The position numbers and the translations under genes are program-made. A model generated the notes under the pieces. The model was not told the origin of the DNA. It searched no databases and was given only the letters and a program-made list of their open reading frames with translations. A stretch of 64,000 nt of DNA from Trachythela sp. YZ-2020. Lineage: Eukaryota > Cnidaria > Anthozoa > Malacalcyonacea > Clavulariidae. Numbering within the stretch: the first letter of the stretch is position 1; every line of letters begins with the position of its first letter. Shown in pieces: positions 43,748 to 56,490 of the stretch. Location of the stretch: contig JADLSH010000127.1 in NCBI GenBank assembly GCA_016169945.1, positions 1,614,501-1,678,500 of the forward strand, read 5' to 3'.

Positions 43748-46587
43748 ATGTCGTTCTCAAGGCAAACGTCGAAGCAATCTCTATCTGAAAAATTCGCAAG
43801 ATTGGAAGAGCATGTCACATGTGCTGTGTGTCTTAAACTGTTAAAAAACCCCAAAGTATTCCCATGTCTTCATTCGTACTGTTATGAATGTATCGTGAAA
43901 CTTGCCAAACGTGAATGTGGCTTGGAATGCCCGGAATGTCGCGCTCCAGTAGAGGTGAGATAATTTTCTACTATTTCCTTATTGGTGGGTTTCAGTAAAG
44001 CCTTGTTGAAACGAGGTTGAGAGTTGATGAAAGTTAACTGAAACGTAACGTAACGAGAGTTAACATGAGAGTCTCCTCAACTTTCATGCCCTGGTCAAAC
44101 GAGAGTTGATGAGAGTTAGCAAGCGAGAGTTTGTATGAGAGTTTCATCAACTCTCATGCCCCTGTCAAACGAGAAACGTGCAAAAACTCTCATTAAAATT
44201 TGAACCAGCTCAAAGTTGTTGAGAGTGCATGAGAGTTGATGAAAGTTGGCGGTCAAACCGGCAAGCGAGAGTTGCAACTAGGGCGCTCAGTTATATGTAT
44301 AAGCGGCTTGGTGTCTGAACTACCGGCTAGTGAGAAAAATTTAAATCACTTTGAAGTTTCGCCCTTCGTCTACAATAACCTCCTGTCAAAGCGTCGTAAC
44401 AACTTTGATTTATTCATAACAGATTGGCTATCCGCCTGATCTTTCCACCCTGCCAACCAATTTCTTTGCAAACAACGTTTTGGCGACACTGAGTTTAGGC
44501 GACAACGACGACGCTCCAGCCTTGTTATGTGACAACTGCGAAGAAACAGAGCATCCTGTAGAAAAGCGCTGTAAAGATTGCCTACAGTTCCTGTGCTCTC
44601 GATGTGCCGAATCTCACCAACGATCCTGCGATACGAAAAACCACGTCCTGTTATCGAAAGACGAGTTGAAGTACAACAAACCTGCGGAAAACGCGAGGGC
44701 TGTGAAGTGCAGAAAACACAACGAACTTATTAAATTTTACTGCGACACGTGTCAACAAACAACTTGTTTTTCTTGCAAGGTGCTTGATCATGAACAACAC
44801 AAGCAAGTGTCACTGGAAGAAAGCGCAGCGAAGGCAAAACACGAGGTGAAAAACCTTATCCAAAAAGTGAAAGAAAGAATGGAAACAATCTCGACTGGAA
44901 TCGAGCAAGCGGTAACAAAAAGCCAAGATATAGTTGCCAGAGAAGAGGCATGCAATTCCCAAATTGAAGCGTTTTTCACACAATTACAGAAGGAAATAGA
45001 AGCCGAAAAGCGAAGCATGTTAGCAATAACCGCATCGGCCGCGGATAACCAAAATAATCAACTTGAAGCTTCGAAGAAGGTGCTTGACCTCGCCCTATCT
45101 ACGTGTCAAAATGGCGTCAATTTTGCAACGCAAGCCCTGGAAAACGGAAACGACGTGCAACTGTTGGACCTTAAGCCAAATATAACATGGTATCTCGGCA
45201 ACTTAAGAAACGTTCGAGACGAAATCATCCCTAACGTAGGAAACCCGGTCCGATTTTTGAAAAGTGAATCCATAACTCAGCTTTGTCAACAGTTAACCAC
45301 AGATAAGTGCTCTGTAGAAGAGGTGGCTGTCTGTGCTGAAAGGTGTGTAGCGAAGCTCCCAGATCCGTTGCTTAAAGTTGGTAAGAAATCGGTGATTATT
45401 ATAACATGCAAGGACAAGGATGGTCGGGTTATAAGCTCTGGCTGTGGGAAAGATCTAATTGAGCCGACCTTCACTGGGGTGCCGTTACAAGATATCGAAA
45501 TATCCGAAAACCAAGATGGTACCCACGAGATTTCATTTGTGGTTAATGAGCTAGGGACGCTCCAGTTTGAAGCAAAAATCAACGGCTGTGTGGCTCCGGG
45601 TTGTTCTCTTAAGGCAGACGTGAAATGGGAGTTAAGCGGTGAGCATGGCAGTGGCTATCTACAACTGATCAATGGACAAATTGTCGACGGTATGTCAGGA
45701 GAGGGTGATGTTGGAAAGTATTGTTTTAGACTGGGGGATACACCTATGACTTCAGGTATGGTGAAAAATATGTTTATACATTCATCTACAGTTTATACAA
45801 ATGGTATAGTTTATACATTCATCTATTTTCGTCCAACTATAACATCATCCTACATTGTTGGATCTGTTTAAACTTTATGTCTGATAATAATATTGGCTGA
45901 TGTTAGATCGGGTTAGTTGACTAATTTATTCAAAATTTTCATCCAACGATGAACGATGTTGGAAAAATTTGAACAGGCCTTTATGGGACACCAGATGGTT
46001 GTCAACTTTAGAAATGTCAACTTTCAAATCTTCTTCCAAATTATACAAGACTACCGCATATAATGCGAAAAGTAATTCTCAACCTGACAACTACCGGTTG
46101 ATCACCATCTGCTACACGATATTGCTTAGGAAATCCAACTATTAATTATCATAAAGTGCAGTCTGAACTGTTTTTTACTTTCAGTATTACAAATCTAGAT
46201 CTCGATAACAAAATTTTAGGAGTACATCACTGGAAAGTTGAAGTCAGCCATGCAGTACAAGATGTGGAAGAATGTCTTCAACTGGGTCCAACATTTGAAG
46301 TTGGTGTCATCGAAGAAAGCGATGATTATTCCGAAGCCAGTGTCACGAACGAAACGACGAAGAAATGGGTTTACTCTGGACCAGGGAAAAAGATTGCCAA
46401 TGTCTTCGTGAACCTCGACATGGCAAAAAAATCTTTGGAAGTTCTGCCTGGAGGAAGAATTTTGCTTGCTACATCAAAGTTTAGTTTTCGACGGAAAACG
46501 TTCGATGTGAATGCAGACTCGGTTTTTCCATTTTTCTCCGTGAATTGTCCGCACTGCTGTCTGACATTTTGTAAAATGAACTCTTAG
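43748..46587 (+). CDS. TRIM-family E3 ligase, copy 1 (RING, B-boxes, filamin, SPRY)
   Basis: Three coding exons: 43748-43954, 44423-45755, 46220-46587, giving 635 residues. RING C3HC4 uses Cys25, Cys28, Cys40, His42, Cys45, Cys48, Cys61, Cys64. B-box 1 lies at about 105-147 and B-box 2 at about 165-199 (CRKHNELIKFYCDTC). A coiled coil runs about 200-310, a filamin-like Ig domain about 384-471 (GVPLQDIEISENQDGTHEIS), and a SPRY-like domain about 472-635 (FRLGDTPMTS joined across intron 2 to GVHHWKVEV, then PFFSVNC). The second acceptor, TTTTAG|GAGTAC, is chosen because it alone keeps frame in all three copies and joins the SPRY motif cleanly. The exon-1 ATG follows TATTTTAG, so a 5' UTR intron is likely. 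TRIM proteins are RING ubiquitin ligases; the substrate is unknown. Confidence 0.88.
43995..44290. repeat. GAGAGTTGATGA repeat block, intron 1 of TRIM copy 1
   Basis: Repeated GAGAGTTGATGAGAGTT and GTCAAACGAGA motifs. Related blocks stand beside or inside every TRIM copy (46777-47045, 52368-52625, 60270-60840, 63335-63440, 63610-63765). Confidence 0.75.
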
Positions 46588-46668
46588 GATGGCCGCACAA
46601 ACTCCACTCGAAGAGTTTTGTTTTGTGGCAACACCACGTTTATTTACTTTGTAAAGCTTACAACCCGC

Positions 46669-46736
46669 CATCCTCGTACCCAGGGTATTTGCTCCCCCCG
46701 AGCTCGGGGGGAGCAAACACCCTGGGTACGAGGATG
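46669..46736. mobile_element. 68-bp palindromic MITE, 9-bp TSD
   Basis: A near-perfect hairpin: CATCCTCGTACCCAGGGT opens it and the inverse closes it, with a C-run/G-run centre. ACAACCCGC is duplicated at 46660-46668 and 46737-46745. TRIM copy 2 has the uninterrupted site at 52317-52325. Confidence 0.9.
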
Positions 46737-46776
46737 ACAACCCGCAAGCCCGGATCTTAACAGTGGAAAAAATAGT

Positions 46777-47045
46777 ATTAAGCCCGCGGTCAAACGAGAA
46801 TGAGAGTCGATGAGAGTTGCAACTCTCGCTCGCGTTTGACCGCCAACTCTCATCAACTTTTAGTCGTGCTCTCATCAACTCTCATTAACTTTGAGCTGTT
46901 TTTTTGCTAGTTTGACCGGTACGCGTGGTAATATCCAGTCAACTCTCATGCATCTCTTGTTCTCGTTTGACCGGGGCATCAGCGTTGACGAAACGTACTC
47001 TCATGCGGGAAATTCTCGTTTGCACTGACGAAGGTCCGGGCTTAC
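46777..47045. repeat. GAGAGTTGATGA repeat block 3' of TRIM copy 1
   Basis: Begins GCGGTCAAACGAGAATGAGA and contains inverse pairs of GAGAGTTGCAACTCTC. Its counterpart after copy 2 is at 52368-52625. Confidence 0.65.
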
Positions 47046-47164
47046 GATTGAAAGCTTGTTTGGTGTTTTCCACAATGCAAAGTTATTATATTTGTCGCCA
47101 TGCAAACATACATCCTAGAAATTCTCGGCCTTTTGCCTAGAACAGTTTTAGTAGTCGCACAAAT

Positions 47165-48213
47165 CACCTTACAAGTCACCTTACTTGGAACCAACAAGTT
47201 CTAGCCGTTGTGTGTAAAGCCAACAAAATGCTTGGTCTCCTACGCAGGACATGTCCATTGATTAAGGACACGAAGGTAAGACGATCACTCTATCTTTCGT
47301 TGGTAAAGTGCCATCTTAATTATGCTACTGAAGTCTGGTCTCCGGCACATATTTCTCTTAAACTCAAGATCGAATCCGTGCAAAGAAGAGCGACAAGATG
47401 GATCCTGCAGCAAAGAAAAGGAGAGCAATCATACAAGGATCGGCTTGTAACCTTAACTCTTCTGCCACTGTGCTATGATAGGGAAATAAAGGATTTGGTA
47501 TTGTTTTACAAGGCTTTGTACGGACACATTAATTTAGATATATCCAACTTTGTTTCTTCGGTCACGAATGGTCGCACCAGGTCAAGTAATGCGAGAACGT
47601 TGAAAACACCATACTGTCGAACCAGTACGTTCCAGTCGTCGTATTTTAACCGCATCGTCAAACTCTGGAACAAAATTATTCTGGCTGCTCCTCCGAATAG
47701 CTTTTCTAATCTATCGCTGTTCAAAAAGTACATAACGGACAGATATAAATTGGAGATGAACAGAACATTTGATTTGACGATGCCTTGCACATGGTCTCTT
47801 GTGCGTGACTGCTCTTGCCATAGGCAATTGAGTAAAGTTTGAAGTAGAGCGTGAAATAAAGGCGAGTGATGATGTTTCGCAAAAGCATTGTTATTGTCTC
47901 TATTTGCTTGTGAACCTGTGTTTTAATTCTATTATTCATCATTCGCTTTTATTTGACTTTTCTGCTTTTTATTTACTATAAGTACAATTATAACATAATA
48001 TGTTATATATAGTTTGTTTATATATTTTTATATATATAAACTAATAAACCATAGTTAGACATAGCATTATTAATAGTATAGTAAGGAAGATGCCTTGCAT
48101 GGGACGAACTATCGTCTCGTTCGCATCTTTCCTTTTGGGCCACCTACTTTCACTATTATTGTAAATATTTCAGTTGTTATGGTTCCAATAAAGTTGTTAA
48201 AATAAATGTTACA
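47165..48213 (+). mobile_element. 5'-truncated non-LTR retrotransposon, RT C-terminal part
   Basis: One open frame of about 225 residues to 47842. It carries late reverse-transcriptase landmarks: NKMLGLLRRTC, SLYLSLVKCHLNYATEVWSP, ESVQRRATRWIL, and a C-terminal FNRIVKLWNKIILAAPP. The catalytic palm motifs are absent because the 5' part is missing. A probable 3' UTR with AATAAAG runs to about 48213. It resembles Jockey/CR1/Rex1-type elements and cannot move by itself. Confidence 0.8.
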
Positions 48214-48511
48214 ACGTGTCTGCGTGACTTGCTTCAATGACGTCACAATACGTAGATGAGCATTATAATTAAACTGATTCAAAAATATATAATGATATCA
48301 AGGAATGACTAAATTTGTGGACATGTCAATATTTCGTGAAACGCGCAGTTTAGAGGCGATATGAAACGTGTAGGACGCAATGTTACGTAAGTTTCGAAGT
48401 CTGCGCAGTACTGACTATTGTGCAATTTTCTAATTTATATGTTCTGAGTGACACCATGGTGGCGAAACATATCAATATAATCCATAATCTATTGCAGTGC
48501 TCTTGTCTCAT

Positions 48512-48512
48512 G

Positions 48513-48543
<31 letters not shown>

Positions 48544-48556
48544 TGTATGTATGTAA
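48512..48556. repeat. (TATG)n microsatellite
   Basis: About ten ATGT units with one break. Confidence 0.9.
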
Positions 48557-48993
48557 TTTACATATGTAAACTTTGCCGCCTGCCGGATTACGTAAATAAA
48601 GTATTCGTCAAAGTGGATTCAGACAACAACTTGTGAGCTGTTTTCAGCCGAAAATCATGTCTGGAAAGATTCGAAGTGATCATTACCAGTACTGAGAAAC
48701 TGTATAGAAAGCTGATAAGGTATGAAATTTAGAATCTTTTGGTAACAGGCGTTAAATTTCGAGGAATATCAATTAAGCAATGGATGCACAGCTGAGACGT
48801 GACGTAGGGTCTTCGCTCGGAACGCCGAAGTTTATATTTTTATATAAGAGCATATTTTTCAGGTTATTTGATCCTACAAACCCCAAGCATTGTTTACACT
48901 AAGACGTACGGATTAAAATAGGGCCAATGAATACGAACTTGATCAAGATTTCTTCAAACATTTTGTATATTTTCTGTATTTCAGGAGCATAGT

Positions 48994-51900
48994 ATGTCAT
49001 CATCGACGAGGCTATCTATGTCTACATTCGCAAGATTGGAAGAGTTAGTCACTTGTGCTGTGTGTCATGAATTGTTAAAAAACCCCAAAGTATTCCCATG
49101 TCTTCATTCGTACTGTTATGAATGTATCGTGAAACTTGCCAAACGTGAATGTGGCTTGGAGTGCCCGGAATGTCGTGCTCCAGTGGAGGTGAGATAATTT
49201 TCGTGGGTTTCGGCAAGAGTTACGGAGCAGCAGGTCGTTGTCAACTTCGAGCAAGCGAGTTTAACTACGTCTTTCAATTATATTTATATGCCACCGAAAA
49301 AAAGGACAACTATGGCTCTATAGACAATGAAAAGAATCTATACAATTTTCTCACTCATATAACTGCCGGTTGAGTATAATCTGCCACACCAATGCTTAAA
49401 CCTACCTATCTTAAAAGCTTAGGACTATAAAAACACATATTTTCCGCAGCACTGCATTGCCACACCAGACTTGCTACAATGCTTTCAATCCAACAAGTCA
49501 ATGTGCATGTCGTTTGCGCACTGCTATAATTGTTCCTAACTTAATTCCTGAAAGCCGCTGTGGTTTGTGTCTAAGCTACGTGAAAAGGCGTAGAGACACT
49601 TCGATGTCTCAGCAAAGGCTCTTCGACTCTTCGTCCGCTTACATCTTCAAGAAAAGCATTCGTGTATTTAATCTTTCTCAGCTAGTTCAGACACGTACAA
49701 ACAACGACAGCTTATTGTAAAATACTACCTACACTGGACCACCACGTTTGAGATATCTTTTTCAGGTAGTTCAGACACAAACCACGACAGCTTATTGTAG
49801 AATACTACTTTCACTGGACACCCACGTTTGAGATATCTTTTCAGGTAGTTCAGACACAACCACGGTAGCTTATTGTAGAATACTACCAACACTGGACCTC
49901 CCAAATTAATGTTTTTCATTGCTCGTTCTCAGTTGATTGCATGCAACAAGTCGACTAATTGGGTTTGCCCTGCCTGTTCCAACCTTGTCAACAAGCCGTT
50001 GCAACTTTGATTGATTGATTCATTAATTCATATGACAGATTGGTTATCCACCTGATCTTTCCACCTTACCAACCAATTTCTTCGCAAACAACGTTTTGGC
50101 GACACTGAGTTTAGGCGACAATGACGACGCTCCAGCCTTGTTGTGTGACAACTGCGAAGAAACAGAGCATCCTGTGGAAAAGCGCTGTAAAGATTGCCTA
50201 CAGTTCCTGTGCTCTCGATGTGTCGAATCTCACCAACGATCCTGCGATACGAAAAACCACGTCCTGTTATCGAAAGACGAGTTGAAGTACAACAAACCTG
50301 CGGAAAACGCGAGAGCTGTGAAGTGCAGAAAACACAACGAACTTATTAAATTTTACTGCGACACGTGTCAACAAACAACTTGTTTTTCTTGCAAGGTGCT
50401 TGATCATGAACAACACAAGCAAGTGTCACTGGAAGAAAGCGCAGCGAAGGCAAAAAGAGAAGTGAAGAACCTTATCCAAAAAGTTAAAGAAAGAATGGAA
50501 ACAATCTCGGCTGGAATCGAGCAAGCGGTAACAAAAAGCCAAGATATAGTTGCCAGAGAAGAGGCATGCAATTCCCAAATTGAAGCGTTTTTCACACAAT
50601 TACAGAAGGAAATAGAAGCCGAAAAGCAAAGCATGTTAGCAATAACCGCATCGGCCGCGGATAACCAAAATAATCAACTTGAAGCTTCGAAGAAGGTGCT
50701 TGACCTTGCCCTATCTACGTGTCAAAATGGCGTCAATTTTGCAACGCAAGCCCTGGAAAACGGAAACGACGTGCAACTGTTGGACCTTAAGCCGAATATA
50801 ACATGGTATCTCGGCAACTTAAGAAACGTTCGAGACGAAATCATCCCTAACGTAGGAAACCCGGTCCGATTTTTGAAAGGTGAATCCGTACCTCAGCTTT
50901 GTCAACAGTTAACCACAAATGTATGTTCTGTACAAGAGGTGGCTGTCTGTGCTGAAAGGTGTGAAGCGAAGCTCCCAGATCCGTTTCTTAAAGTTGGTAA
51001 GAAATCGGTGATTATTATAACATGCAAGGACAAGGATGGTCGGGTTATAAGCTCTGGTTGTGGGAAAGATCTAATTGAGCCGACCTTCACTGGGGTGCCG
51101 TTACAAGATATCGAAATATCCGAAAACCAAGATGGTACCCACGAGATTTCATTTGTGGTTAATGAGCTAGGGACGCTCCAGTTTCAAGCAAAGATCAACG
51201 GCTGTGTGGCTCCCGATTGTTCTCTTAAGGCAGACGTGAAATGGGAGTTAAGCGATGAGTATGGCAGTGGCTACCTACAACTAACCAATGGACAAATGGT
51301 CGACGGTATGTCAGGAGAGGGTGATGTTGGAAAGTATTGTTTTAGATTGGGGGATACACCTATAACTTCAGGTATGGTGAAAAATATATTTATACATTCA
51401 TCTACAGTTTATACATATTGTATAGTTTATACATTCATCCATGATTTTGGTCCAACATCATCCTACATTGTTGGATGCAACATTGTTGGATCTGTTTAAA
51501 CTTTATGTCTGGTAATAATATTGGCTGATGTTAGATCGAGTTAGTTGACTTTATTCAAAATTTTCATCCAACGATGAACGATGTTGGAATAATTTGAACA
51601 GGCCTTTATGGGGCACCAGATGGTTGTCAACTTTAGAAATGTCAACTCTGATAGGAGCAAGTCAATCTATAAATTTCCCTCCAAATTATACAAGACTACG
51701 GTACCACATATAATGCGAAAAGTAATTCTCAATCTGATAACTACCGGTTAATTGACCACCATCTGCTCAGTACACGATATTGCTTAGTGAAATCCAACTA
51801 TTAATTATCATAAAGTGCGGTCTGAACTGTTTTTTACTTTCAGTATTACAAATCTAGATCTCGATAACAAAATTTTAGGAGTACATCACTGGAAAGTTGA

Positions 51901-52246
51901 AGTCAGCCATGCAGTACAAGATGTGGAAGAATGTCTTCAACTGGGTCCAACATTTGAAGTTGGTGTCATCGAAGAAAGCGATGATTATTCCGAAGCCAGT
52001 GTCACGAACGAAACGACGAAGAAATGGGTTTACTCTGGACCAGGGAAAAAGATTGCCAATGTCTTCGTGAACCTCGACATGGCAAAAAAATCTTTGGAAG
52101 TTCTGCCTGGAGGAAGAATTTTGCTTGCTACATCAAAGTTTAGTTTTCGACGGAAAACGTTCGATGTGAATGCAGACTCGGTTTTTCCATTTTTCTCCGT
52201 GAATTGTCCGCACTGCAGTCTGACATTTTGTAAAATGAACTCTTAG
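48994..52246 (+). CDS. TRIM-family E3 ligase, copy 2
   Basis: Exons 48994-49188, 50039-51371, 51879-52246, giving 631 residues with the same domains as copy 1. The second exon has exactly the same length (1333) as in the other copies, and the third also (368). The RING ligands are all kept. The N-terminus MSSSTRLSMSTFA differs from the MSFSRQT start of copies 1 and 3, and the upstream DNA is more diverged, so this copy probably has a different promoter. Exon 2 agrees with copy 3 at diagnostic places (ESVPQLCQQLTT, CSVQEV, RCEAKL) while exon 3 agrees with copy 1. Intron 1, about 850 bases, contains tandem ~75-bp units. No stops or frameshifts. Confidence 0.88.
49685..49915. repeat. ~75-bp tandem units in TRIM copy 2 intron 1
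   Basis: Three imperfect units built on CAGCTTATTGTAGAATACTA, ACTGGACCTCCACG and GTAGTTCAGACACAA. Confidence 0.75.
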
Positions 52247-52367
52247 GATGGCCGCACAAACTCCACAAAGAGTTTTGTTTTGTGGCAACACCACGTTTAT
52301 TTACTTTGTAAAGCTTACAACCCGCAAGCCCGGATCTTAACAGTGGAAAAAATAGTATTAAGCCCGC

Positions 52368-52625
52368 GGTCAAACAAGGATGAGAGTCGATGAGAGTTGC
52401 AACTCTCGCTCGCGTTTGACACCAACTCTCATCAACTTTTAGTCGTGCTCTCATCAACTCTCGTGCACTATCATCAACTCTCGTGCACTATCATCAACTC
52501 TCGTGCACTATCATCAACTCTCGTGCACTATCATCGACTCTCGTGCATTTTGATGAGAGTTGATGAGCGTTTTTGCTAGTGTGACTGGTACGCCGCCGTA
52601 CGCGAGGTAACATCCAGTCACAAGG
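52368..52625. repeat. GAGAGTTGATGA block with 21-bp tandem repeat
   Basis: Follows TRIM copy 2. Includes about five tandem units of ATCAACTCTCGTGCACT. It matches the block after copy 1 except for this expansion. Confidence 0.75.
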
Positions 52626-52706
52626 GCGAAAATCCATCTCAAAAAGTGTGGGGCGGGGGGAGGGGTGGAGCCTGCTAATAGTTATGGACGCATGTAACAC
52701 GTTTAA

Positions 52707-53475
52707 CGTTTTCGGTATTTGGCATCCAAATTTTCCTGGAAAGCGTTGGGACGCGATCCAGTGTCATGTTTCCTGAGCATATACTATATCCATGTTCTGA
52801 GAGTTCTCAGTAAAGCAACAGTGTTAAAATATATTCAATATAACCCTGATCTCTTGCCGTGCTTTTATTTTCGTCTGTTTTGTTTTCATTGGGAAAGCTG
52901 TATCGACAGGGTGCCAACTTTATAGGTTAAATTTTTCTGGTCTATTTACCACAGTAGGAATGTAGTATTCAGGAGTGCATTCTCGAAGACTAACTGTATA
53001 TTCAGACAAGCAGTTTGTGAGCTGTTTTCAAAAAGTCGTATCTGGAATGATTTGGAGTGGTCATTACTGGTACTGGACAACAGTATACAGATAGATAAGA
53101 AACTGGTAGGTATGATTGATTTAAAACGAGTTCACAATTCTCTGATGCAAACAAACATTCAATTTCAAGGAACTAATCAATAAGCAATGCCAATGGTGTA
53201 CAATTAAGACGCGGTTAGCGCGACCACTGCTTACCTTACTAGAACTAAAATAAAACTAAAATAGACATTAACCGCTCCATTGCTAAACCATTAAGGCGGG
53301 TTTTACCAATCATTATCGTACGACGTACAGCAGATGGTGGTCAACCAGCAATTATCAGAGTGTTTATTATTTTCATTATACATGTATTAGACATTAGTCG
53401 TGTATTGAAGGTAAATAAATGAATTGAATTGCTTTCCCTTACAAGTTCTACAACTGCCAACATTTCTGAAGTTGA
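52707..53475. repeat. Segmental duplicate of the TRIM copy 1 upstream region
   Basis: Corresponds to 41497-41595 plus 42425-42464 plus 42839-43470, without the two elements inserted there (shared CGGTATTTGGCATCCAAATT, CTGATCTCTTGCCGTGCTTT, GCAGATGGTGGTCAACCA). It probably was the distal upstream region of TRIM copy 3 and is now separated from it by about 5.8 kb of other DNA. Confidence 0.8.
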
Positions 53476-54298
53476 CGACTAATAACGCGTATTGAAACCA
53501 TACGCAGCCCATGAGTATACTAATGGCTCTGGGTACGAGATTGATCTGTTATCTGTAGCAAAACTCGCCCCATTCCCCTTAACCTTGTCGCGCGCCGCAT
53601 GCGCCGTCCATATTTGACTTGTGTTCGACTCACTTGGTGTATGTAATTTTCGAGGTAAGTATGCAATCTCGTATTTATTCAAAAGGCATGAATTACTTTG
53701 TATGATTTCGGTATGTGGAAGTTCAATTGAAGATACTTTTATGCTATGGATTATGTAATATCGGACAACACAATGAATTTAGGACGCAACTGTTTTAATA
53801 TACTACTATGAAGCATACTATGAAGCATACTATGAAGCTACCACATGATCCACCACAGGATTCACCTTCTTTCGCTCACATCAAAATCGAACTCTTGTGA
53901 ACGTCGCACAAGATTCATCCACAATCAAATTCAAATTATGACGAATCTGTCATTCAGTGTGGCCAGATTTGGTAATTTTAATTACTTTTGGTAATTTTTC
54001 GCCATTTTTGGGACTTTTTTAGTAATGAAATATTTTTAGTAATTTTTTGGGAAATTTAGTAATCTGTTGGTAATTAGATAATTTAGATGAATTCTCAAAT
54101 TTGAATGTCAGGGTAGCGGACTTGTGTGTTTCAAGTCCCATAAGATACAAGCACGAATTTGGGCCAGTCTAAAATTTTCATATTCAATATCTATGAAATA
54201 TAGGCTTTCTATCGATACCTTATTCAACTATATACAAGCCGTTTCTGAAGGTGAACTTCGCTTGCTTGTAAGCGCGTATGAAACATTACACTTTGGAT
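53476..54298. other. Intergenic, no gene
   Basis: Holds a T-rich stretch with repeated GGTAATTTT motifs at about 53970-54080 and a short TATGAAGCATAC tandem at about 53808-53840. Confidence 0.4.
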
Positions 54299-55740
54299 TA
54301 TAATAATAATAGTGGGTTTTATTTACACGTTCAATAGCGATATTGCTAAATTACGCATTTACAATCATATTATATAGAATCTATTAAAATTAATTACACA
54401 AATTGATTAACCTATAAATTATATTATATAAAACTATATATGTATGTATTAATATATCTAAAAAATCTCTATTTATCCAGTTTAAAATTTAAAAACGCTC
54501 AGTTTTACAAAACAATTTGTATATCTTTTGACCATCTGTCCTGGTCTGCCTTTCCCTTATATCATTCAATCTTTTTGGTAAAGTCTGTGAAGTCTATGCG
54601 ATAGTTCTAACATATCCTCAATAAGCGAAGCACATAGTCATGTATTATTCCTGCGTTCTCCTAGGGCCAATAGATAGCTCTGGATCAATAAGCAGTTGTA
54701 GTCACCACAGCCTGCGTAGATTATTCTGAGAGCATGTTTTTGAATTCTTTCAATATTCTTCTTTTGCATTTGTGTCAAACCACCGCTCCAAATTTGCGCC
54801 GCGTATTCCAGAACAGAACGAATTACGGTACAATAGAATGCTAATAGGTCACCTTTAGATGCACCATAGCTCCTTAAAATCTTCAGTAAATAAAGACGCT
54901 TTGCAGCCTTTTTTGTGATGTACTCAGTGTTGGTGCTCCATTTCAAGTCTTCATCTATCCATAGTCCTAATAGCTTATACGATTTTACACGGGATATCTG
55001 GTTGTCCCCAATGTTAATATGTGGTATTTCTGACCTAATTCTTCGAAAGTCGATTATCATTTCTTGACATTTTTTCCCATTCAGTTCCATTTTCTCATCT
55101 GTTGCAAATTGTACTAAGCTATTTACATTTCTTTGGGTGTTACCAACTGGACTACCAGATGAATGGTTAGATACATCATTGACTTCGGACAATGTAGTGT
55201 CATCCATAAATATTACACTGTCTTGGTCTTCAGCTGCGTCACATAACAGTTAGGTATAGTAACCACCGGAAGTTGGTTTATTTTAAGAATAAATGCTATT
55301 GGACCTAACTTGCTTCCTTGTGGTACTCTGCCTTTGATCTTTCTTAACTCCGAATGTTCACCTTGATCGAAATGAGGTTAATTGCGATCTGCCGTGAAGA
55401 TAGGACGCAAACCAACCTACCAAGGCTGGTCGTACACTGATGTTAGTGAAAGTGTCAAGAAGTTTGTTGTGATCGATTAGATCAAATGCCTTCTGAAAAT
55501 CAAGGAAGATAACTTGAATAACCTTTCCGGGATTGTTCATTTCCAAATGCCATTTATGTAGCAGGTATATCAAAGCTTGAACCGCAGATGTTCCAGGTAG
55601 GCCACCAAACTGGCATGCACTGATTTTATCCCGAACGTCTTCATAGATCCACTCAGTAGCATATGATTCTTGGACTTTGGACAAGGTACTTGTTAGAGCG
55701 ATTGGTCTCAGGAGATCGACTGAACAGCATGGTTTGCTTT
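54299..55740 (-). pseudogene. Truncated, frameshifted non-LTR reverse transcriptase
   Basis: Read on the minus strand, segments in more than one frame give LRPIALTSTLSKV, FLDFQKAFDLIDHNKLLD (RT motif A region), a PQGSKLGPIAF stretch, and FMDDTTL (the catalytic YADD-type box, with M in place of A). Then follow KSYKLLGLWIDEDLKW and IERIQKHALRIIY. The frame breaks between about 55207 and 55358. The element ends with an ATT-rich 3' tail near 54298, typical of CR1/L2-like retrotransposons, and lacks its 5' end. Confidence 0.8.
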
Positions 55741-56112
55741 TTCGCGTTTTTGAATGTCAGGCTAGCGTTCTATCGATACTACATTCACCTATGTACAAGC
55801 CGTTTCAGAATGCGAATTTCGCTTGTCTTTAGGCTTGTATGAAACATTAAAAGTCTATTAAAATTTTGAATTACTTACAGTCGTGGTAATGGAAGTGTTC
55901 CTTAAAATATTCTATGGATTTATTTGCTCACACGAACCAATTCATTTCATTTGCTGAGTTATTTGAACATTTGATAACTTCCTGTATAATTCAAGAATGT
56001 CCTGTTTAATGCACCAATCACCTTTGGTTTTGGTTCAATTGACCAATCATAAAGAAGCAGGAAGTGACAAAATATGTTCAAATACACGAAGTTGCACAAA
56101 CGTCTCAAATTA

Positions 56113-56134
56113 ATTGGCTCGTAAGTAAGTAAGT
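56113..56134. repeat. (GTAA)n tract
   Basis: About five units, abutting the 3' side of the SINE that follows; it may be that element's tail. Confidence 0.7.
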
Positions 56135-56140
56135 AAGTAA

Positions 56141-56490
56141 GCATGGGTGCTTATTATCCTTAGTTGCAGCTGAGAGCTAAGCTGAATTGCGAAGGACACA
56201 GCTCAACGTGACCAAGTCGAAGGCTTTCTAGGGCGCATATGGCAGCCACCTTTTGCTCGCCATCACGGAGCACAGCTACGATGGAATGCCAGTTAGGGAT
56301 TAAACCCAACCCACCCTGTCAACATTCCCTGTGGGAGGAAACCGGAGTACCCGGAGAAAACACACGACTTTCGGCAGAGCGTTGACTAACTCTTTTCACA
56401 TAGCTATCATAAGTCGTCCCCAACGGGAATCGAACCCACGATATCAGAGGTGAAAGGCGCGTGCTCTGACGATTGCGCCACCGAAGCCAC
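56141..56490 (-). mobile_element. tRNA-derived SINE
   Basis: The minus-strand head reads GGCTTCGGTGGCGCAATCGT (A-box region) and GTGGGTTCGATTCCCGTTGG (B box), about 350 bp in all. The body includes the inverse of GGAGGAAACCGGAGTACCCG. Older copies lie in lamin introns 7 and 9. Confidence 0.8.

Noticed and set aside
46156..46219. TRIM exon 3 starting upstream at an apparent AG (46184) or with the frame open from 46156
   Set aside because: Joining to exon 2 there breaks frame or adds non-SPRY residues; copy 3 lacks that AG, while the AG at 46219 works in all copies.
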